Assembly: GCA_022360715.1 (NCBI GenBank)
Contig: JAKSCG010000014.1
Location: 1 to 64,000 of the forward strand
Origin: Halanaerobiales bacterium
GTDB lineage: Bacteria > Bacillota > Halanaerobiia > Halanaerobiales > DTU029
Reading direction: 5' to 3'
DNA length: 64,000 nt
Position 1 is the first letter of the stretch, and each line of letters begins with the position of its first letter. The notes below the pieces were generated by a model, which searched no databases, was not told the origin of the DNA, and worked only from the letters and a program-made list of their open reading frames with translations. Shown here piece after piece: positions 9,516 to 19,603 of the stretch. The position numbers and the translations under genes were made by a program.

Positions 9516-11183
9516 TTGGCGGTTTTATCAGGGGCAGAGATTCTTATTCAAGCTTTGATCCAGGAAAATGTCGAAGTAATATTTGGTTACCCGGGTGGTG
9601 CCGTACTACCGATCTATGATGTATTATATGACTGCCCGCTAAATCACTATCTGTGCAGACATGAACAGGGGGCAATCCACGGGGCTGATGGTTATGCCCG
9701 CAGTACCGGAAAGGTTGGTGTTTGTCTTGCTACTTCCGGACCAGGAAGTACTAATCTGGTGACCGGACTGGCTACCGCCTATATGGATTCGGTACCGATT
9801 GTGGCTTTTACCGGCCAGGTAAATTCAAAGATGCTGGGGAAAGATGCCTTTCAGGAGGCTGATATCAAGGGGATAACCCTCCCGATTACTAAACATAATT
9901 ACCTGGTTACCCAGATAGAAGAGTTAGCGCAAACAGTAAAAGAAGCCTTTTATATCGCAAGGACCGGACGGCCCGGACCTGTTCTGATCGATCTACCGAA
10001 AGATGTGATGACGGCCAGAACAGAATTTGCCTATCCGGAGCGGCTTGATCTGCCGGGATATAATCCCACCTACCAGGGGCATGCCTTACAGGTCAGAGCG
10101 GCCGCAACCGAGATTGATCAGGCAGAGCGACCGGTTATTTTTGCCGGTGGCGGTTCGATTTCGGCTAATGCCGCCCCTGAATTAAGGGAGCTGGCCTGGA
10201 AGGCTAATATACCGGTTATTACTTCCTTAATGGGCTTAGGGGTGTTTCCGGAGAATGATCTTCTATCACTGGGCATGCCCGGTATGCACGGTTGCCGGTC
10301 GGCTAATTATGCGATTTCCGAAGCGGATCTACTTATTGCGATTGGGGTCAGATTTGATGACCGGGTGACCGGCAGATTGGATAGTTTTGCTGCAAAAGCC
10401 AGGATTATTCATATTGATATTGATCCGGCTGAGATCAGTAAGAATGTTGAGATAGCCATTCCGATCGTGGGGGATGCTAAAGAGATTTTAAAAGAACTGC
10501 TCCCACTGGTCAAGGGGAAAAGCCGGGAAAAATGGCACAAGCAATTGGCCGAATGGAAGGAAAAACACCCTTTAAAATATGAGAATAACAGCGAAGAAAT
10601 AAAGCCCCAGCAAGTTATTGAAGAAATATATCGACAAACGAGGGGAGAAGCCTGTATTGTGACAGAAGTAGGTCAGAATCAGATGTGGGCCGCCCAGTAT
10701 TATCAATACTCTATTCCCCGTACCTATATCAGTTCGGGGGGGCTGGGGACGATGGGGTTTGGTCTGCCGGCTTCAGTTGGAGTTCAGATCGGTCGGCCGG
10801 GAGAGATCGTGGTCAACATCTCCGGAGACGGGAGTTTTCAGATGAATCTCCAGGAATTGGCTACTCTGAAGAATTATAATCTACCGGTCAAGATAGTTAT
10901 TCTGAATAATAGTTCACTGGGAATGGTCAGGCAGTGGCAGGAGATGTTTTATGACCGACGATACTCGGCGACGATCCTGACCAATCCGGATTTTATTAAG
11001 CTGGCCGAAGCATACGGTATTTTTGCCCGGCGAGTGGAAAAAAAGGAAGGGCTGGCTTTAGCGATTGAAAAAGCATTACAGGTAGCAGGACCGGCCCTAC
11101 TTGATGTTAAGGTTGCCCAGGAAGAGAATGTTTATCCAATGGTTCCTGCCGGAGCAGGAATTAAAGAGATGATAGGGGGTTGA
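9516..11183 (+). CDS. ilvB: Acetolactate synthase, large subunit
   Basis: Thiamine-diphosphate enzyme joining two pyruvates (valine/leucine branch) or pyruvate and 2-ketobutyrate (isoleucine branch). The N-domain has FGYPGGAVLPIYD and RHEQGAIHGADGYAR with the catalytic Glu; the central FAD-binding part contains GVRFDDRVTGR; the C-domain has NISGDGSFQMNLQELAT, the ThDP motif ending near ILNNSSLGMVRQWQ. I chose the TTG at 9516 because GGAGG lies 9 bases upstream and family homology begins there. An in-frame TTG at 9468 would add 16 unrelated residues. The small subunit follows 4 bases later. Confidence 0.95.
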   Translation: MAVLSGAEILIQALIQENVEVIFGYPGGAVLPIYDVLYDCPLNHYLCRHEQGAIHGADGYARSTGKVGVCLATSGPGSTNLVTGLATAYMDSVPIVAFTGQVNSKMLGKDAFQEADIKGITLPITKHNYLVTQIEELAQTVKEAFYIARTGRPGPVLIDLPKDVMTARTEFAYPERLDLPGYNPTYQGHALQVRAAATEIDQAERPVIFAGGGSISANAAPELRELAWKANIPVITSLMGLGVFPENDLLSLGMPGMHGCRSANYAISEADLLIAIGVRFDDRVTGRLDSFAAKARIIHIDIDPAEISKNVEIAIPIVGDAKEILKELLPLVKGKSREKWHKQLAEWKEKHPLKYENNSEEIKPQQVIEEIYRQTRGEACIVTEVGQNQMWAAQYYQYSIPRTYISSGGLGTMGFGLPASVGVQIGRPGEIVVNISGDGSFQMNLQELATLKNYNLPVKIVILNNSSLGMVRQWQEMFYDRRYSATILTNPDFIKLAEAYGIFARRVEKKEGLALAIEKALQVAGPALLDVKVAQEENVYPMVPAGAGIKEMIGG

Positions 11184-11187
11184 GAGA

Positions 11188-11694
11188 ATGAGGCATATTT
11201 TGTCAGTTACGGTTTTAAATAAACCGGGGGTTTTAGCCAGAATTACCGGATTATTTTCCCGCCGCAATTTTAATATTGATAGTTTAAATGTAGGTGAGAC
11301 GGATAATCCGAGTTATTCCAAAATGACGATCGTTGTTCGCGGTGATGATCGAACCCTGGAACAGGTAAAAAAACAGCTCCATAAACTGATTAATGTTGTT
11401 AAAATAACCGACCTGGAGCAGAGCGAGATGGTTGCTCGGGATCTGGCCCTGATCAGGGTCAGTTGTACCAGAAAGCAACGGACGGAGATTAATCAGATTG
11501 CCGATACCTTTCGGGCTAAAATTGTTGATCTGTCCAATGACAGTATCATAATCGAGGCTACCGGTACGGATAATAAGATTGAGGCTTTAGTTGAAATATT
11601 AAGGGATTTTGGGATTAAAGATATTGTTAGAACAGGAATTGTGGCTTTAAGTCGGGGTCAACTGGCGGAAAAAAGCAATAAAAAAATTAGCTAG
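11188..11694 (+). CDS. ilvN: Acetolactate synthase, small regulatory subunit
   Basis: A 168-residue regulatory subunit that binds IlvB and confers valine feedback inhibition. The N-terminal ACT domain begins [20 protein letters not shown], with [20 protein letters not shown] further on. The C-terminal half (about residues 80-158) matches the second domain of the longer IlvN/IlvH type. Preceded by TTGAGAG rather than a strong ribosome site and only 4 bases behind ilvB, so coupling is likely. Confidence 0.94.
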   Translation: MRHILSVTVLNKPGVLARITGLFSRRNFNIDSLNVGETDNPSYSKMTIVVRGDDRTLEQVKKQLHKLINVVKITDLEQSEMVARDLALIRVSCTRKQRTEINQIADTFRAKIVDLSNDSIIIEATGTDNKIEALVEILRDFGIKDIVRTGIVALSRGQLAEKSNKKIS

Positions 11695-11705
11695 GGGGAA
11701 TAAAG

Positions 11706-12701
11706 ATGGTAGAAATATACTATGATCAGGATGCTAAACTGGAAATTCTAAGAGGAAAAACGATAGCAGTTTTAGGTTATGGTAGTCAAGGCCATGCCCA
11801 GGCCCAAAATCTAAAAGATAGCGGTTTAAAGGTAATCATTGGTCTTAAGGAAGGAAGTAAAAGCATTAAGCTGGCTGAGAGTGATGGTTTTGCCGTTTAT
11901 CCGACCGCTGAAGCCGTAAAACGGGCTGAACTGATCCAGGTATTAATTCCTGATGAGGTCCAAAGAGATGTTTACCATAACGAGATAAAACCCAATTTGG
12001 TTGAAGGGAATACCCTGGTCTTTTCCCACGGATTCAATATTCACTATCGGCAGATCATTCCACCGGCCGATGTTGATGTATTTATGGTAGCGCCGAAAAG
12101 CCCGGGCCATCTGGTCAGGAGAATGTATCTTGCCGGGAAAGGGGTTCCGGGGTTACTGGCGATCGAACAGGATTATAGCGGAAAGGCTGAGCAGGTTGGC
12201 CTGGCCTATGCCAAGGGGATCGGCTGTACTAAAGCCGGGGTAATTAAAACTACCTTCCGGGAAGAGACAGAAACGGATCTCTTCGGTGAACAGGCTGTTT
12301 TATGCGGAGGGACAACTGCCCTGATTAAAGCCGGCTTTGAGACCCTGGTTGAAGCGGGTTACCAACCGGAAATAGCCTATTTTGAGTGTCTAAATGAATT
12401 GAAACTGATCGTAGACCTACTCTTTGAAGGTGGTCTGACCAAGATGCGTGATTCGATTAGTGATACTGCCCAATATGGAGACCTGGTTGTCGGTCCCAGA
12501 ATTATTAATGAAAGTGTTAAAGCAGAGATGAAAAGGGTTTTGGACGATGTCCAGTCCGGACAATTTGCTCGCAACTGGATTTTGGAAAACCAGGCCAATC
12601 GAGCAGTTTTTAATGCTTTAACTACAAGAGATCAAGACTCCCTCCTGGAAAAGGTCGGACATCAACTCAGACAGATGATGCCCTGGATCGAATCGGAATA
12701 A
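11706..12701 (+). CDS. ilvC: Ketol-acid reductoisomerase
   Basis: NADPH/Mg-dependent isomerisation and reduction of acetolactate or acetohydroxybutyrate, second step of valine/isoleucine synthesis. It is a short class I enzyme of 331 residues. The Rossmann motif is [19 protein letters not shown], with [17 protein letters not shown] and the metal-binding segments [17 protein letters not shown] and [12 protein letters not shown] following in order. GGGGG precedes the ATG. It lies 11 bases after ilvN. Confidence 0.96.
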   Translation: MVEIYYDQDAKLEILRGKTIAVLGYGSQGHAQAQNLKDSGLKVIIGLKEGSKSIKLAESDGFAVYPTAEAVKRAELIQVLIPDEVQRDVYHNEIKPNLVEGNTLVFSHGFNIHYRQIIPPADVDVFMVAPKSPGHLVRRMYLAGKGVPGLLAIEQDYSGKAEQVGLAYAKGIGCTKAGVIKTTFREETETDLFGEQAVLCGGTTALIKAGFETLVEAGYQPEIAYFECLNELKLIVDLLFEGGLTKMRDSISDTAQYGDLVVGPRIINESVKAEMKRVLDDVQSGQFARNWILENQANRAVFNALTTRDQDSLLEKVGHQLRQMMPWIESE

Positions 12702-12714
12702 AGGGGTGGAAAAG

Positions 12715-14259
12715 ATGGGTCGAGTAAAAGTTTTTGATACTACTTTGCGTGATGGTGAACAATCACCGGGAGTAAGTCTGGTCCCGGGAGAAAAATTGGC
12801 TATTGCCAGACAACTGGCGAAATTGCGAGTAGATGTAATTGAGGCCGGTTTTCCGATCGCTTCCGCCGGAGATTTTGAGGCTGTCCGGCTTATTGCCCGG
12901 GAAGTACGGGATGTAGAAGTAGCCGGGCTGGCCAGGTCGAATTTTAAGGATATTGACCGGGCCTGGGAAGCCTTGCAAGAGGGTGCTGACCCTCGCCTCC
13001 ATGTTTTTATTGCCTCTTCCCCTGTTCATATGAAATATAAACTGAAGATGAAAGAAGAAGAGGTCCTGGAGAGGGCGGTTGAGGCGGTAAAATATGCCTC
13101 CCGTTATACCTCTAATATTGAATTTTCCGCTGAAGATGCCTCCCGCAGTGAGCTGAACTTCTTGTTTCGTTTATTTAGCGCGGTAATTAAAGCCGGCGCC
13201 AGGGTGATTAATGTCCCCGATACAGTCGGCTATGCGGTTCCCGATCAGTTTGGCTTGCTGATCAAACAGATTAAAGAAAATGTAACAAATATTGAACAGG
13301 CTGAGCTCAGTGTCCACTGTCATAATGACCTGGGTTTGGCAGTGGCCAACAGTCTGGCTGCCCTCCAGAACGGGGCTACCCAGGTTGAAGTAGCGGTAAA
13401 CGGGATTGGTGAAAGAGCCGGAAATACGGCTCTGGAGGAATTGATTATGGCTCTTTATACCAGAAAGGATTTCTATGACCTGACCTTCAGCCAGGATACC
13501 ACCCAGATTATGCGGCTGAGTAAAATGGTTTCCGGCCTGACCGGCATGGCGGTCCAGGCTAATAAAGCGATTGTCGGTAAAAATGCCTTTGCCCATGAAT
13601 CAGGTATTCATCAAGATGGGGTAATTAAGGAAAGGACTACCTACGAGATCATGGATGCCCGGAGTATTGGACTGGAAGACAACAGTCTGATCCTGGGTAA
13701 ACATTCCGGTCGCCATGCCCTGTGGGATTTTATTAATGAGCTGGGCTATGAGCTGGATGAAGAAGTCTTTCAAGGGGTTTTCAACCGGTTCAAAGAACTG
13801 GCCGATAAGAAGAAAAAGCTGAGTACACTGGATATCGAAGCCCTGATTAATAATGAAATATATTCGGCCGATGATATTTATGCCCTGGACTATGTCTCAG
13901 TATCGACCGGCAATACGCTTTTACCGACAGCTACCCTGAAGTTGAAAAAAGACGGTCATTTGATTGAAAAGGCGGCCTGTAGTGGTGATGGGCCAATTGA
14001 TGCAATTTTTAAAGCGATTAATGAGATTATTAATCTGGAAGATATCAGGCTGGTGTCCTATAAAATTGATGCTGTAACTGAAGGGACCGATGCCCTGGGC
14101 GAGGTAGTTGTTAAGCTGAAAATCAAGGAAAAAACCTATGTGGGCCACTCCGCTCAGACCGATATTACCTATGCCAGTACCCTTGCTTATCTGGAAGCAG
14201 TCAATAAGTATCTGGCAACTACTAACGGTAGGGAAAGGGTTCAAGCAAATTCAAGCTAG
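12715..14259 (+). CDS. leuA: 2-isopropylmalate synthase
   Basis: Condenses acetyl-CoA with 2-ketoisovalerate, the first step of leucine synthesis. 514 residues. The HMGL-like barrel opens with [13 protein letters not shown], has [15 protein letters not shown] (HxH metal ligands) and [15 protein letters not shown], then a linker with [10 protein letters not shown] and a C-terminal LeuA dimer/regulatory domain that gives leucine inhibition in relatives. The ATG at 12715 is preferred over the GTG at 12706 because GGGGTGG lies properly upstream of it. Distinguished from the cimA product at the operon end by its EQSPG motif and C-domain. Confidence 0.95.
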   Translation: MGRVKVFDTTLRDGEQSPGVSLVPGEKLAIARQLAKLRVDVIEAGFPIASAGDFEAVRLIAREVRDVEVAGLARSNFKDIDRAWEALQEGADPRLHVFIASSPVHMKYKLKMKEEEVLERAVEAVKYASRYTSNIEFSAEDASRSELNFLFRLFSAVIKAGARVINVPDTVGYAVPDQFGLLIKQIKENVTNIEQAELSVHCHNDLGLAVANSLAALQNGATQVEVAVNGIGERAGNTALEELIMALYTRKDFYDLTFSQDTTQIMRLSKMVSGLTGMAVQANKAIVGKNAFAHESGIHQDGVIKERTTYEIMDARSIGLEDNSLILGKHSGRHALWDFINELGYELDEEVFQGVFNRFKELADKKKKLSTLDIEALINNEIYSADDIYALDYVSVSTGNTLLPTATLKLKKDGHLIEKAACSGDGPIDAIFKAINEIINLEDIRLVSYKIDAVTEGTDALGEVVVKLKIKEKTYVGHSAQTDITYASTLAYLEAVNKYLATTNGRERVQANSS

Positions 14260-14270
14260 GGGGAAAAACA

Positions 14271-15536
14271 ATGGGGATGACAATGATAGAGAAGATTATT
14301 GCTGCCCATGCCGGTTTTGATCAGGTTTACCCAGGTCAGATCGTCAATGCCAGGGTAGATATGGTCCTGGGCAATGATATAACTGCCCCGGTGGCAATCA
14401 GGGAGTTTAGAAAAATCGGAAAAGACCGGGTTTTTGATCCGGAGCGGATAGTCCTGGTTCCTGACCACTTTACGCCCAATAAAGATATAAAATCAGCCGA
14501 ACAGGCTAAAATATTAAGGGATTTTGCTAAAGAACAGGGGCTCAAGTATTACTTTGAGATCGGTCAAATGGGGATTGAACACTGTCTGCTCCCGGAGCAA
14601 GGGCTGGCCCTACCCGGAGAAATAATCATTGGGGCTGATTCCCATACCTGTACTTATGGTGCACTGGGGGCCTTTGCTACCGGGATAGGGAGTACCGATA
14701 TGGCCGCAGCAATGGCTACCGGGCAGCTCTGGTTCAGGGTTCCGCCTACGATAAAATTTATTTATTCCGGTAAATTACCGGCCTGGGTTAGCGGTAAGGA
14801 TTTGATTCTTTATACAATCGGTCAGATTGGAGTTGATGGTGCATTATATCAGGCGATGGAATTTAGTGGTGAAGCTATTACTGCCCTTTCAATGGATAGC
14901 CGGCTGGCCATGTCCAATATGGCTATTGAAGCCGGGGGTAAATGTGGGTTAATCGCTGTCGATGAAAAGACAGCAGAGTACCTAAAAGGAAGGGCAGTCC
15001 GTGACTATACTCCTTATTACTCTGATTCTGATGCGGCTTATCAAAAAGTATTTGAATATGATGTGAGTGAACTCGAACCGCAGATTGCTTTTCCTCATCT
15101 TCCCGAGAATACCCGACCGGTCAGCCAGGCCGGTGATATCAAGATTGATCAAGCAGTAATCGGTTCCTGTACAAATGGTCGGATCGAAGACCTGCGAGTG
15201 GCTGCCCGGATCTTTAAGGATCGACAAGTACACCCGGATGTCCGCTGTATTCTCTTTCCCGGAACCCAGGCGATCTATAAACAGGCAATTGGTGAGGGAA
15301 TCATTGAGACCTTGATCGATGCCGGGGTGGCGATCAGCACCCCCACCTGTGGACCCTGTTTGGGTGGTCATATGGGTATTCTGGCTAAAGGAGAAAGGTG
15401 TATTTCGACAACTAATCGTAATTTTGTCGGGAGAATGGGCCATACCGATAGCGAGGTCTATTTGTCAAATCCGGCCGTGGCCGCTGCTTCGGCGATTGCC
15501 GGTTATATTGTCCATCCGGAGGGGGTTATATCATGA
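14271..15536 (+). CDS. leuC: 3-isopropylmalate dehydratase, large subunit
   Basis: Aconitase-family [4Fe-4S] subunit that isomerises 2- to 3-isopropylmalate; the citramalate branch uses the same enzyme. 421 residues, the length of the bacterial/archaeal short LeuC class. [20 protein letters not shown] is the substrate segment; cluster cysteines are in IGSCTNGR (about residue 300) and [11 protein letters not shown] (about 360 and 363). TAGGGGG precedes the ATG at 14271. It overlaps leuD by 4 bases. Confidence 0.95.
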   Translation: MGMTMIEKIIAAHAGFDQVYPGQIVNARVDMVLGNDITAPVAIREFRKIGKDRVFDPERIVLVPDHFTPNKDIKSAEQAKILRDFAKEQGLKYYFEIGQMGIEHCLLPEQGLALPGEIIIGADSHTCTYGALGAFATGIGSTDMAAAMATGQLWFRVPPTIKFIYSGKLPAWVSGKDLILYTIGQIGVDGALYQAMEFSGEAITALSMDSRLAMSNMAIEAGGKCGLIAVDEKTAEYLKGRAVRDYTPYYSDSDAAYQKVFEYDVSELEPQIAFPHLPENTRPVSQAGDIKIDQAVIGSCTNGRIEDLRVAARIFKDRQVHPDVRCILFPGTQAIYKQAIGEGIIETLIDAGVAISTPTCGPCLGGHMGILAKGERCISTTNRNFVGRMGHTDSEVYLSNPAVAAASAIAGYIVHPEGVIS

Positions 15537-16027
15537 TCTTTACAGGGAAAGTCTTTAAATACGGAGATAATGTAGATACAGATGTTATTATCCCGGCCCG
15601 GTTTTTAAATAGTTCCGAACCGGCCGAACTGGCCGCTCACTGTATGGAAGATATTGATCCGGCTTTTGCTTCTAAGGTGAAAAAGGGAGATATAATTATT
15701 GGTGGGAAAAATTTTGGTTCCGGTAGTTCGCGGGAACATGCCCCGCTGGCGATTAAGAGTTCCGGTGTTGCTTGTGTTATTGCTGAAAGCTTTGCCCGGA
15801 TTTTTTACCGTAATTCGATTAATATTGGCCTACCAATCCTGGTTTCGGCCGGGGCAGCCACTAATATAAAAAAGGGGGCCCGGATTTCAGTTGATCTCGA
15901 TACCGGTCAAATTAATGACCTTGCCCAAAATAAGGTCTACCAAAGTGAACCATTTCCCGAATTTATGCAAGAAATTATTAAAGCCGGTGGTTTGATTGAA
16001 AAGATCAGGAAGGAGCTGGCAGAATGA
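15533..16027 (+). CDS. leuD: 3-isopropylmalate dehydratase, small subunit
   Basis: The 164-residue swivel-domain partner of LeuC. The family signature [18 protein letters not shown] is present and [16 protein letters not shown] follows. The start overlaps the leuC stop in an ATGA arrangement and the end overlaps leuB by 4 bases, so leuC-leuD-leuB are translationally chained. Both leucine and citramalate pathway intermediates are expected substrates. Confidence 0.95.
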   Translation: MIFTGKVFKYGDNVDTDVIIPARFLNSSEPAELAAHCMEDIDPAFASKVKKGDIIIGGKNFGSGSSREHAPLAIKSSGVACVIAESFARIFYRNSINIGLPILVSAGAATNIKKGARISVDLDTGQINDLAQNKVYQSEPFPEFMQEIIKAGGLIEKIRKELAE

Positions 16028-17085
16028 CCAGGGTAGCAGTTATTCCGGGTGATGGAATCGGAAGAGAAGTTGTCAGTGAAGGCATCAAGGTTTTAAATTA
16101 TTTTAATAAACGCGAGCATTTAGGTTTTGATTTTACAGAATTTGATCTGGGGGCAAAGCGGTATTTGCAAACAGGAGAACTGTTGCCTGCTCATATCCTG
16201 AAAGAACTGGAAACCTATCAGGCCATTTTTTTGGGAGCAGTAGGGGATCCGGATGTTCCTCCCGGGATTCTGGAACAGGGTATTTTATTAAAACTGCGCT
16301 TCTATTTCGACCAGTATATCAACCTGCGTCCGGTGGTTCTGTATCATGATCGTTTTTCTCCTTTAAAAAACAAAGGGGTTGCCGAGATCAACTTTACAGT
16401 AATCAGAGAAAATACCGAGGGAATTTATTGTGGGGTGGGCGGTTTTTTGAAAAAAGGCACCCCTGATGAGATCGCCACCCAGGAGATGATTTCCACCCGC
16501 AAGGGTGTTGACCGGATCATTAAATATGCCTTTGAATATGCCCGGGAAGCCGAGGGTAAATTAACTCTCTGTGATAAGAGTAATGTACTAACTTATGCCC
16601 ATAACCTCTGGCAAAGGGCTTTTCAAGAACTGGCGCAGAATTACCGGGACGTCAAGACAGACCATTTTTTAATTGATGCGATTACGATGAAAATGGTTCG
16701 AAATCCGGAAATATTTGATGTGATAGTTACCTGTAACATCTTCGGTGATATCATTACTGATCTGGGGGCAGAACTACAGGGAGGAATGGGTTTAGCTGTC
16801 TCCGGTAATATTAATCCGGAGAGTGTCTCGATGTTTGAACCGGTCCATGGTTCAGCCCCGGATATAGCCGGGAAGAATATTGCTAATCCCCTGGCCGCGA
16901 TCCTGGCTGCCGCTATGATGTTAAAGCACTTTAAACATCATCAGTTGGCTACAGTAGTGGAAAGGGCGGTTAGCGAGGTTTTGGATAAAAATGAGGTAAC
17001 CCCGGATCTGGGTGGAGAATTAAGTACTTCCGAGGTAGGGGATCATATTCTTGAAAGAATTAAAGAGATAGAGGATGGTGGATGA
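16024..17085 (+). CDS. leuB: 3-isopropylmalate dehydrogenase (tartrate-dehydrogenase-like subgroup)
   Basis: NAD-dependent beta-decarboxylating dehydrogenase of 353 residues: [12 protein letters not shown] at the N-terminus, [16 protein letters not shown] for substrate arginines, [15 protein letters not shown] for Mg ligands and [14 protein letters not shown] near the cofactor. The substrate loop reads [15 protein letters not shown] instead of the textbook LeuB VRELTGGIYFG. That is closer to the actinobacterial/tartrate-dehydrogenase branch and hints at broader specificity, perhaps including the erythro-3-methylmalate made through CimA. Operon position makes a leucine/isoleucine role nearly certain. 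Confidence 0.85.
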   Translation: MTRVAVIPGDGIGREVVSEGIKVLNYFNKREHLGFDFTEFDLGAKRYLQTGELLPAHILKELETYQAIFLGAVGDPDVPPGILEQGILLKLRFYFDQYINLRPVVLYHDRFSPLKNKGVAEINFTVIRENTEGIYCGVGGFLKKGTPDEIATQEMISTRKGVDRIIKYAFEYAREAEGKLTLCDKSNVLTYAHNLWQRAFQELAQNYRDVKTDHFLIDAITMKMVRNPEIFDVIVTCNIFGDIITDLGAELQGGMGLAVSGNINPESVSMFEPVHGSAPDIAGKNIANPLAAILAAAMMLKHFKHHQLATVVERAVSEVLDKNEVTPDLGGELSTSEVGDHILERIKEIEDGG

Positions 17086-18677
17086 TGAAGGCTTTAACCC
17101 TGTATGATACGACACTCCGCGATGGTGCACAGGGGGAAGGGGTTTCCTTTACCCTTGATGATAAGTTGAAGATCGTTAAAAAGCTGGATGAATTTGGCTT
17201 TGACTACATCGAAGGAGGATGGCCGGGTTCTAATCCCAAAGATGAAGAGTTCTTCAGACAAGCCAGCAAACTGGAACTGAGCAATTCAGAGCTGGTAGCC
17301 TTCAGCTCGACTAAAAGACATGGTCTCAGGGTCGAAGAGGATAAAAATATTGAAAAACTAATTAAATCAGGGGTCAGTACCGTCACGATTTTCGGCAAGA
17401 GTTGGGATTTTCATGTAAGGGAAGCCCTGGAAATATCTCTGGATGATAATCTTAACTTAATTGCTGATACCATTAGATATTTAAAGGAGGCTGGTTTAAG
17501 GGTCTTTTATGATGCCGAACATTTTTTTGACGGTTATCTTAATAACCGAGCCTATGCCCTGCAAACCCTATTTGCGGCCAGAGATGCCGGAGCTGAGGTT
17601 TTAATTCTCTGTGATACCAATGGAGGTCAACTCCCAAGCCAGCTGGTCGGGATTTTAAAAGAGGTAAAAGAGCAGCTCGGTCCACAGTTGGGTATCCATA
17701 CCCATAATGACGGGGGAATGGCAGTAGCCAATACGATGGTTGCTTTTGAAGCAGGGATTGTCCAGATTCAGGGGACGATCGGGGGCCTGGGTGAACGGTG
17801 TGGTAATGCCGATTTTTGCAGTATAATCCCTGCTTTAAAGAGTAAATACGACTTTGACTTAGAGGGAATAGATTACGCCCGCTTAACCCCCCTTTATTAC
17901 TATGTAATGGAGATCGCCAATCTGATCCCGGAAAGCCAGAGACCTTATGTAGGAAAAAGTGCTTTTACCCATAAAGCCGGGATGCATGTCAGTGCAATTC
18001 AGAAAAATCCCCAGACCTATGAACATGTATCGCCGGAGCTATTTGGCAATAAAAGGCGGATACTTGTTTCTGAACTGGCCGGAAAGAGCAATCTCCATTT
18101 TAAACTAAAGGAACTGGGTTTTGACCTTAGTAACTTCGGGAAAAAGGAGTTCCGCCATCTGACCGATACGATTAAAGCCCTGGAACACCAGGGTTATCAA
18201 TTTGAAGGAGCCGAAGGCTCATTAAAACTGCTGGTCCAGCGGGAATATAAAGATTATCGGCCTTTTTTTAAAGTGGAGGACTTTAAAATAATCAGCCATA
18301 ATTTTGGTGACGGAACCAGTTCCGAAGCAGTGATAAAACTAACGGTCAATGGTGAGCAAGTCCATGTTGCCGCTGGGGGGGACGGACCGGTAAATGCCCT
18401 CGATAATGCCCTCCGTAAAGCTTTAAACAGTTTTTATCCCTGTATTAATGAGATGAAATTAATTGATTATAAGGTCAGGGTCTTAAATGGCAATGACGGT
18501 ACTGCTGCGAAGGTCAGGGTTTTACTCGAAAGCTCGGCCGGTCAGCGGGTCTGGACGACAATCGGGGTTTCGACCAATATTATTCAGGCCAGTTGGAAGG
18601 CGCTAATAGATAGTCTTGAATACGGCCTTTTATTGTTTTCAGAGGAGGAAATGAAAGAAAAACCCCTGGGAAGATAG
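17082..18677 (+). CDS. cimA: (R)-citramalate synthase
   Basis: Condenses pyruvate with acetyl-CoA to citramalate, the entry to isoleucine without threonine. 531 residues. The barrel begins LYDTTLRDGAQGEGVSFTLD (DGAQ as in CimA rather than DGEQSPG as in LeuA), has IHTHNDGGMAVANTM with the HxH ligands, IGGLGERCGNADF, and a C-terminal LeuA-type regulatory domain that confers isoleucine inhibition in relatives. It starts at overlapping ATGATG across the leuB stop. Its final codons form part of the operon terminator. Confidence 0.94.
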   Translation: MMKALTLYDTTLRDGAQGEGVSFTLDDKLKIVKKLDEFGFDYIEGGWPGSNPKDEEFFRQASKLELSNSELVAFSSTKRHGLRVEEDKNIEKLIKSGVSTVTIFGKSWDFHVREALEISLDDNLNLIADTIRYLKEAGLRVFYDAEHFFDGYLNNRAYALQTLFAARDAGAEVLILCDTNGGQLPSQLVGILKEVKEQLGPQLGIHTHNDGGMAVANTMVAFEAGIVQIQGTIGGLGERCGNADFCSIIPALKSKYDFDLEGIDYARLTPLYYYVMEIANLIPESQRPYVGKSAFTHKAGMHVSAIQKNPQTYEHVSPELFGNKRRILVSELAGKSNLHFKLKELGFDLSNFGKKEFRHLTDTIKALEHQGYQFEGAEGSLKLLVQREYKDYRPFFKVEDFKIISHNFGDGTSSEAVIKLTVNGEQVHVAAGGDGPVNALDNALRKALNSFYPCINEMKLIDYKVRVLNGNDGTAAKVRVLLESSAGQRVWTTIGVSTNIIQASWKALIDSLEYGLLLFSEEEMKEKPLGR

Positions 18678-18688
18678 GGGGTTTTTTT
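18661..18688 (+). terminator. Intrinsic terminator of the ilv-leu-cimA operon
   Basis: CCCC (18663-18666) and GGGG (18677-18680) frame a compact hairpin that spans the cimA stop codon and runs into seven or more T residues. Good stem, short loop and U-tract. Confidence 0.8.
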
Positions 18689-18727
18689 ATTATGGGGTAA
18701 AAAATTAAAAAAATTCCCATAAAAATA

Positions 18728-18756
18728 TTGAATACAAAATTCATTTAGTATATAAT
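18728..18756 (+). promoter_or_regulatory. Promoter with overlapping palindromic operator, GntR gene
   Basis: TTGAAT (18728-18733) and TATAAT (18751-18756), 17-base spacer. The palindrome TGAATacaaaATTCA (18729-18743) covers the -35. A closely related AATACAAAATTCA recurs before the transketolase operon (19555-19567), which makes this the likely binding site of the FCD-GntR regulator and implies autorepression. Confidence 0.72.
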
Positions 18757-18797
18757 AATAATAAACAGAAATTAAAATTTGAAAATGGGGTAAGCAG

Positions 18798-19490
18798 ATG
18801 AATAAAATAGTACTAACAAATAATGATGAAAACTTTGAAAATTTGAACGCGCATCTATACCGAAAAATCAAAGAGATGATTTGGAATAAGATACTTCGAC
18901 CCGGTGAGAAAATCAAACAGGAACACCTGGCACATGAGCTGGGAGTAAGTCGCACCCCCCTTATAAAAGCCCTTGAGCGCTTGACTGCTGAACGTTTGCT
19001 TGAATATATACCTCGCCGGGGTTATACCGTCAAAAAGCTTACTTTTGACGAAATGATGGAAATATTTTCTGTTCGGATTGGCCTGGAAAGTGTTGCTGTC
19101 AAGGAAGTGATCGATAAAGCAACTGCAGGTGAAGTGGAAGAATTAAAGCAGTATTTTAAACCATTTGGGGGTGAATGGAATAAAGAAAAGAAAAGGGATT
19201 ATCTGCTGGCCGACCAGCAATTTCATGCCCGGTTATTTGAAATAGCTGATAATAGTCTTTTAACTGATATTAATGAAATGTTCAATATTTATCGGTTTAG
19301 TTATCAGAAAGGATTGATGCGGGCCCCCGAAGTGACTTTATCAGAACATCAGGAAATTATAAAACAAATCGAAAATAGAGATGTTGAAAAAGCTCAATTA
19401 TTAATGATGGAACATTTAGAAAAGAGTCGTAAAGATATCAGAAAAGTATATGAATCGCGACTAAACAGCAACGGCGAAACTAACTGGTAA
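18798..19490 (+). CDS. GntR family transcriptional regulator, FCD (FadR) subfamily
   Basis: A 230-residue regulator. The N-terminal winged helix (about residues 12-80) has LRPGEKIKQEHLAHELGVSR and TPLIKALERL, the GntR recognition region. The C-terminal all-helical FCD domain begins around VRIGLESVAVKEV and contains DQQFHARLFEIADNS and EHQEIIKQIENRD, whose Asp/His residues bind a metal and a carboxylate ligand in relatives. It lies just upstream of, and shares an operator-like motif with, the transketolase/TTT operon, so it probably senses that operon's substrate, plausibly a sugar acid. GGGG precedes the ATG. Confidence 0.88.
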   Translation: MNKIVLTNNDENFENLNAHLYRKIKEMIWNKILRPGEKIKQEHLAHELGVSRTPLIKALERLTAERLLEYIPRRGYTVKKLTFDEMMEIFSVRIGLESVAVKEVIDKATAGEVEELKQYFKPFGGEWNKEKKRDYLLADQQFHARLFEIADNSLLTDINEMFNIYRFSYQKGLMRAPEVTLSEHQEIIKQIENRDVEKAQLLMMEHLEKSRKDIRKVYESRLNSNGETNW

Positions 19491-19538
19491 ATAACTTATT
19501 AAAGTTGACACGGAGTTACGCTTATTTGGGTTAATAAA

Positions 19539-19567
19539 TGAATACAATACACAAAATACAAAATTCA
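19539..19567 (+). promoter_or_regulatory. Operator candidates before transketolase operon
   Basis: AATACAAAATTCA at 19555-19567 is identical to 13 bases of the palindrome in the regulator's own promoter. A second left half-site, TGAATACAA, lies at 19539-19547. A TTGACA at 19505-19510 may be the -35, but the best -10 (TTAATA, 19531) is 20 bases away, so the promoter is not settled. Confidence 0.5.
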
Positions 19568-19603
19568 ACATAAAATTCTAAAGGGGGGTAAAAGGGGTAA
19601 AAG

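Noticed and set aside
13171-13596. 141-residue open frame on the - strand inside leuA
   Set aside because: Lies wholly inside a certain gene in another frame, has no ribosome site and no recognisable family; typical shadow of codon bias. The same applies to 14982-15443 and 24090-24542.
19505-19536. TTGACA/TTAATA promoter for the transketolase operon
   Set aside because: Spacer of 20 bases is too long; kept only as a comment, since the true -10 could not be placed.
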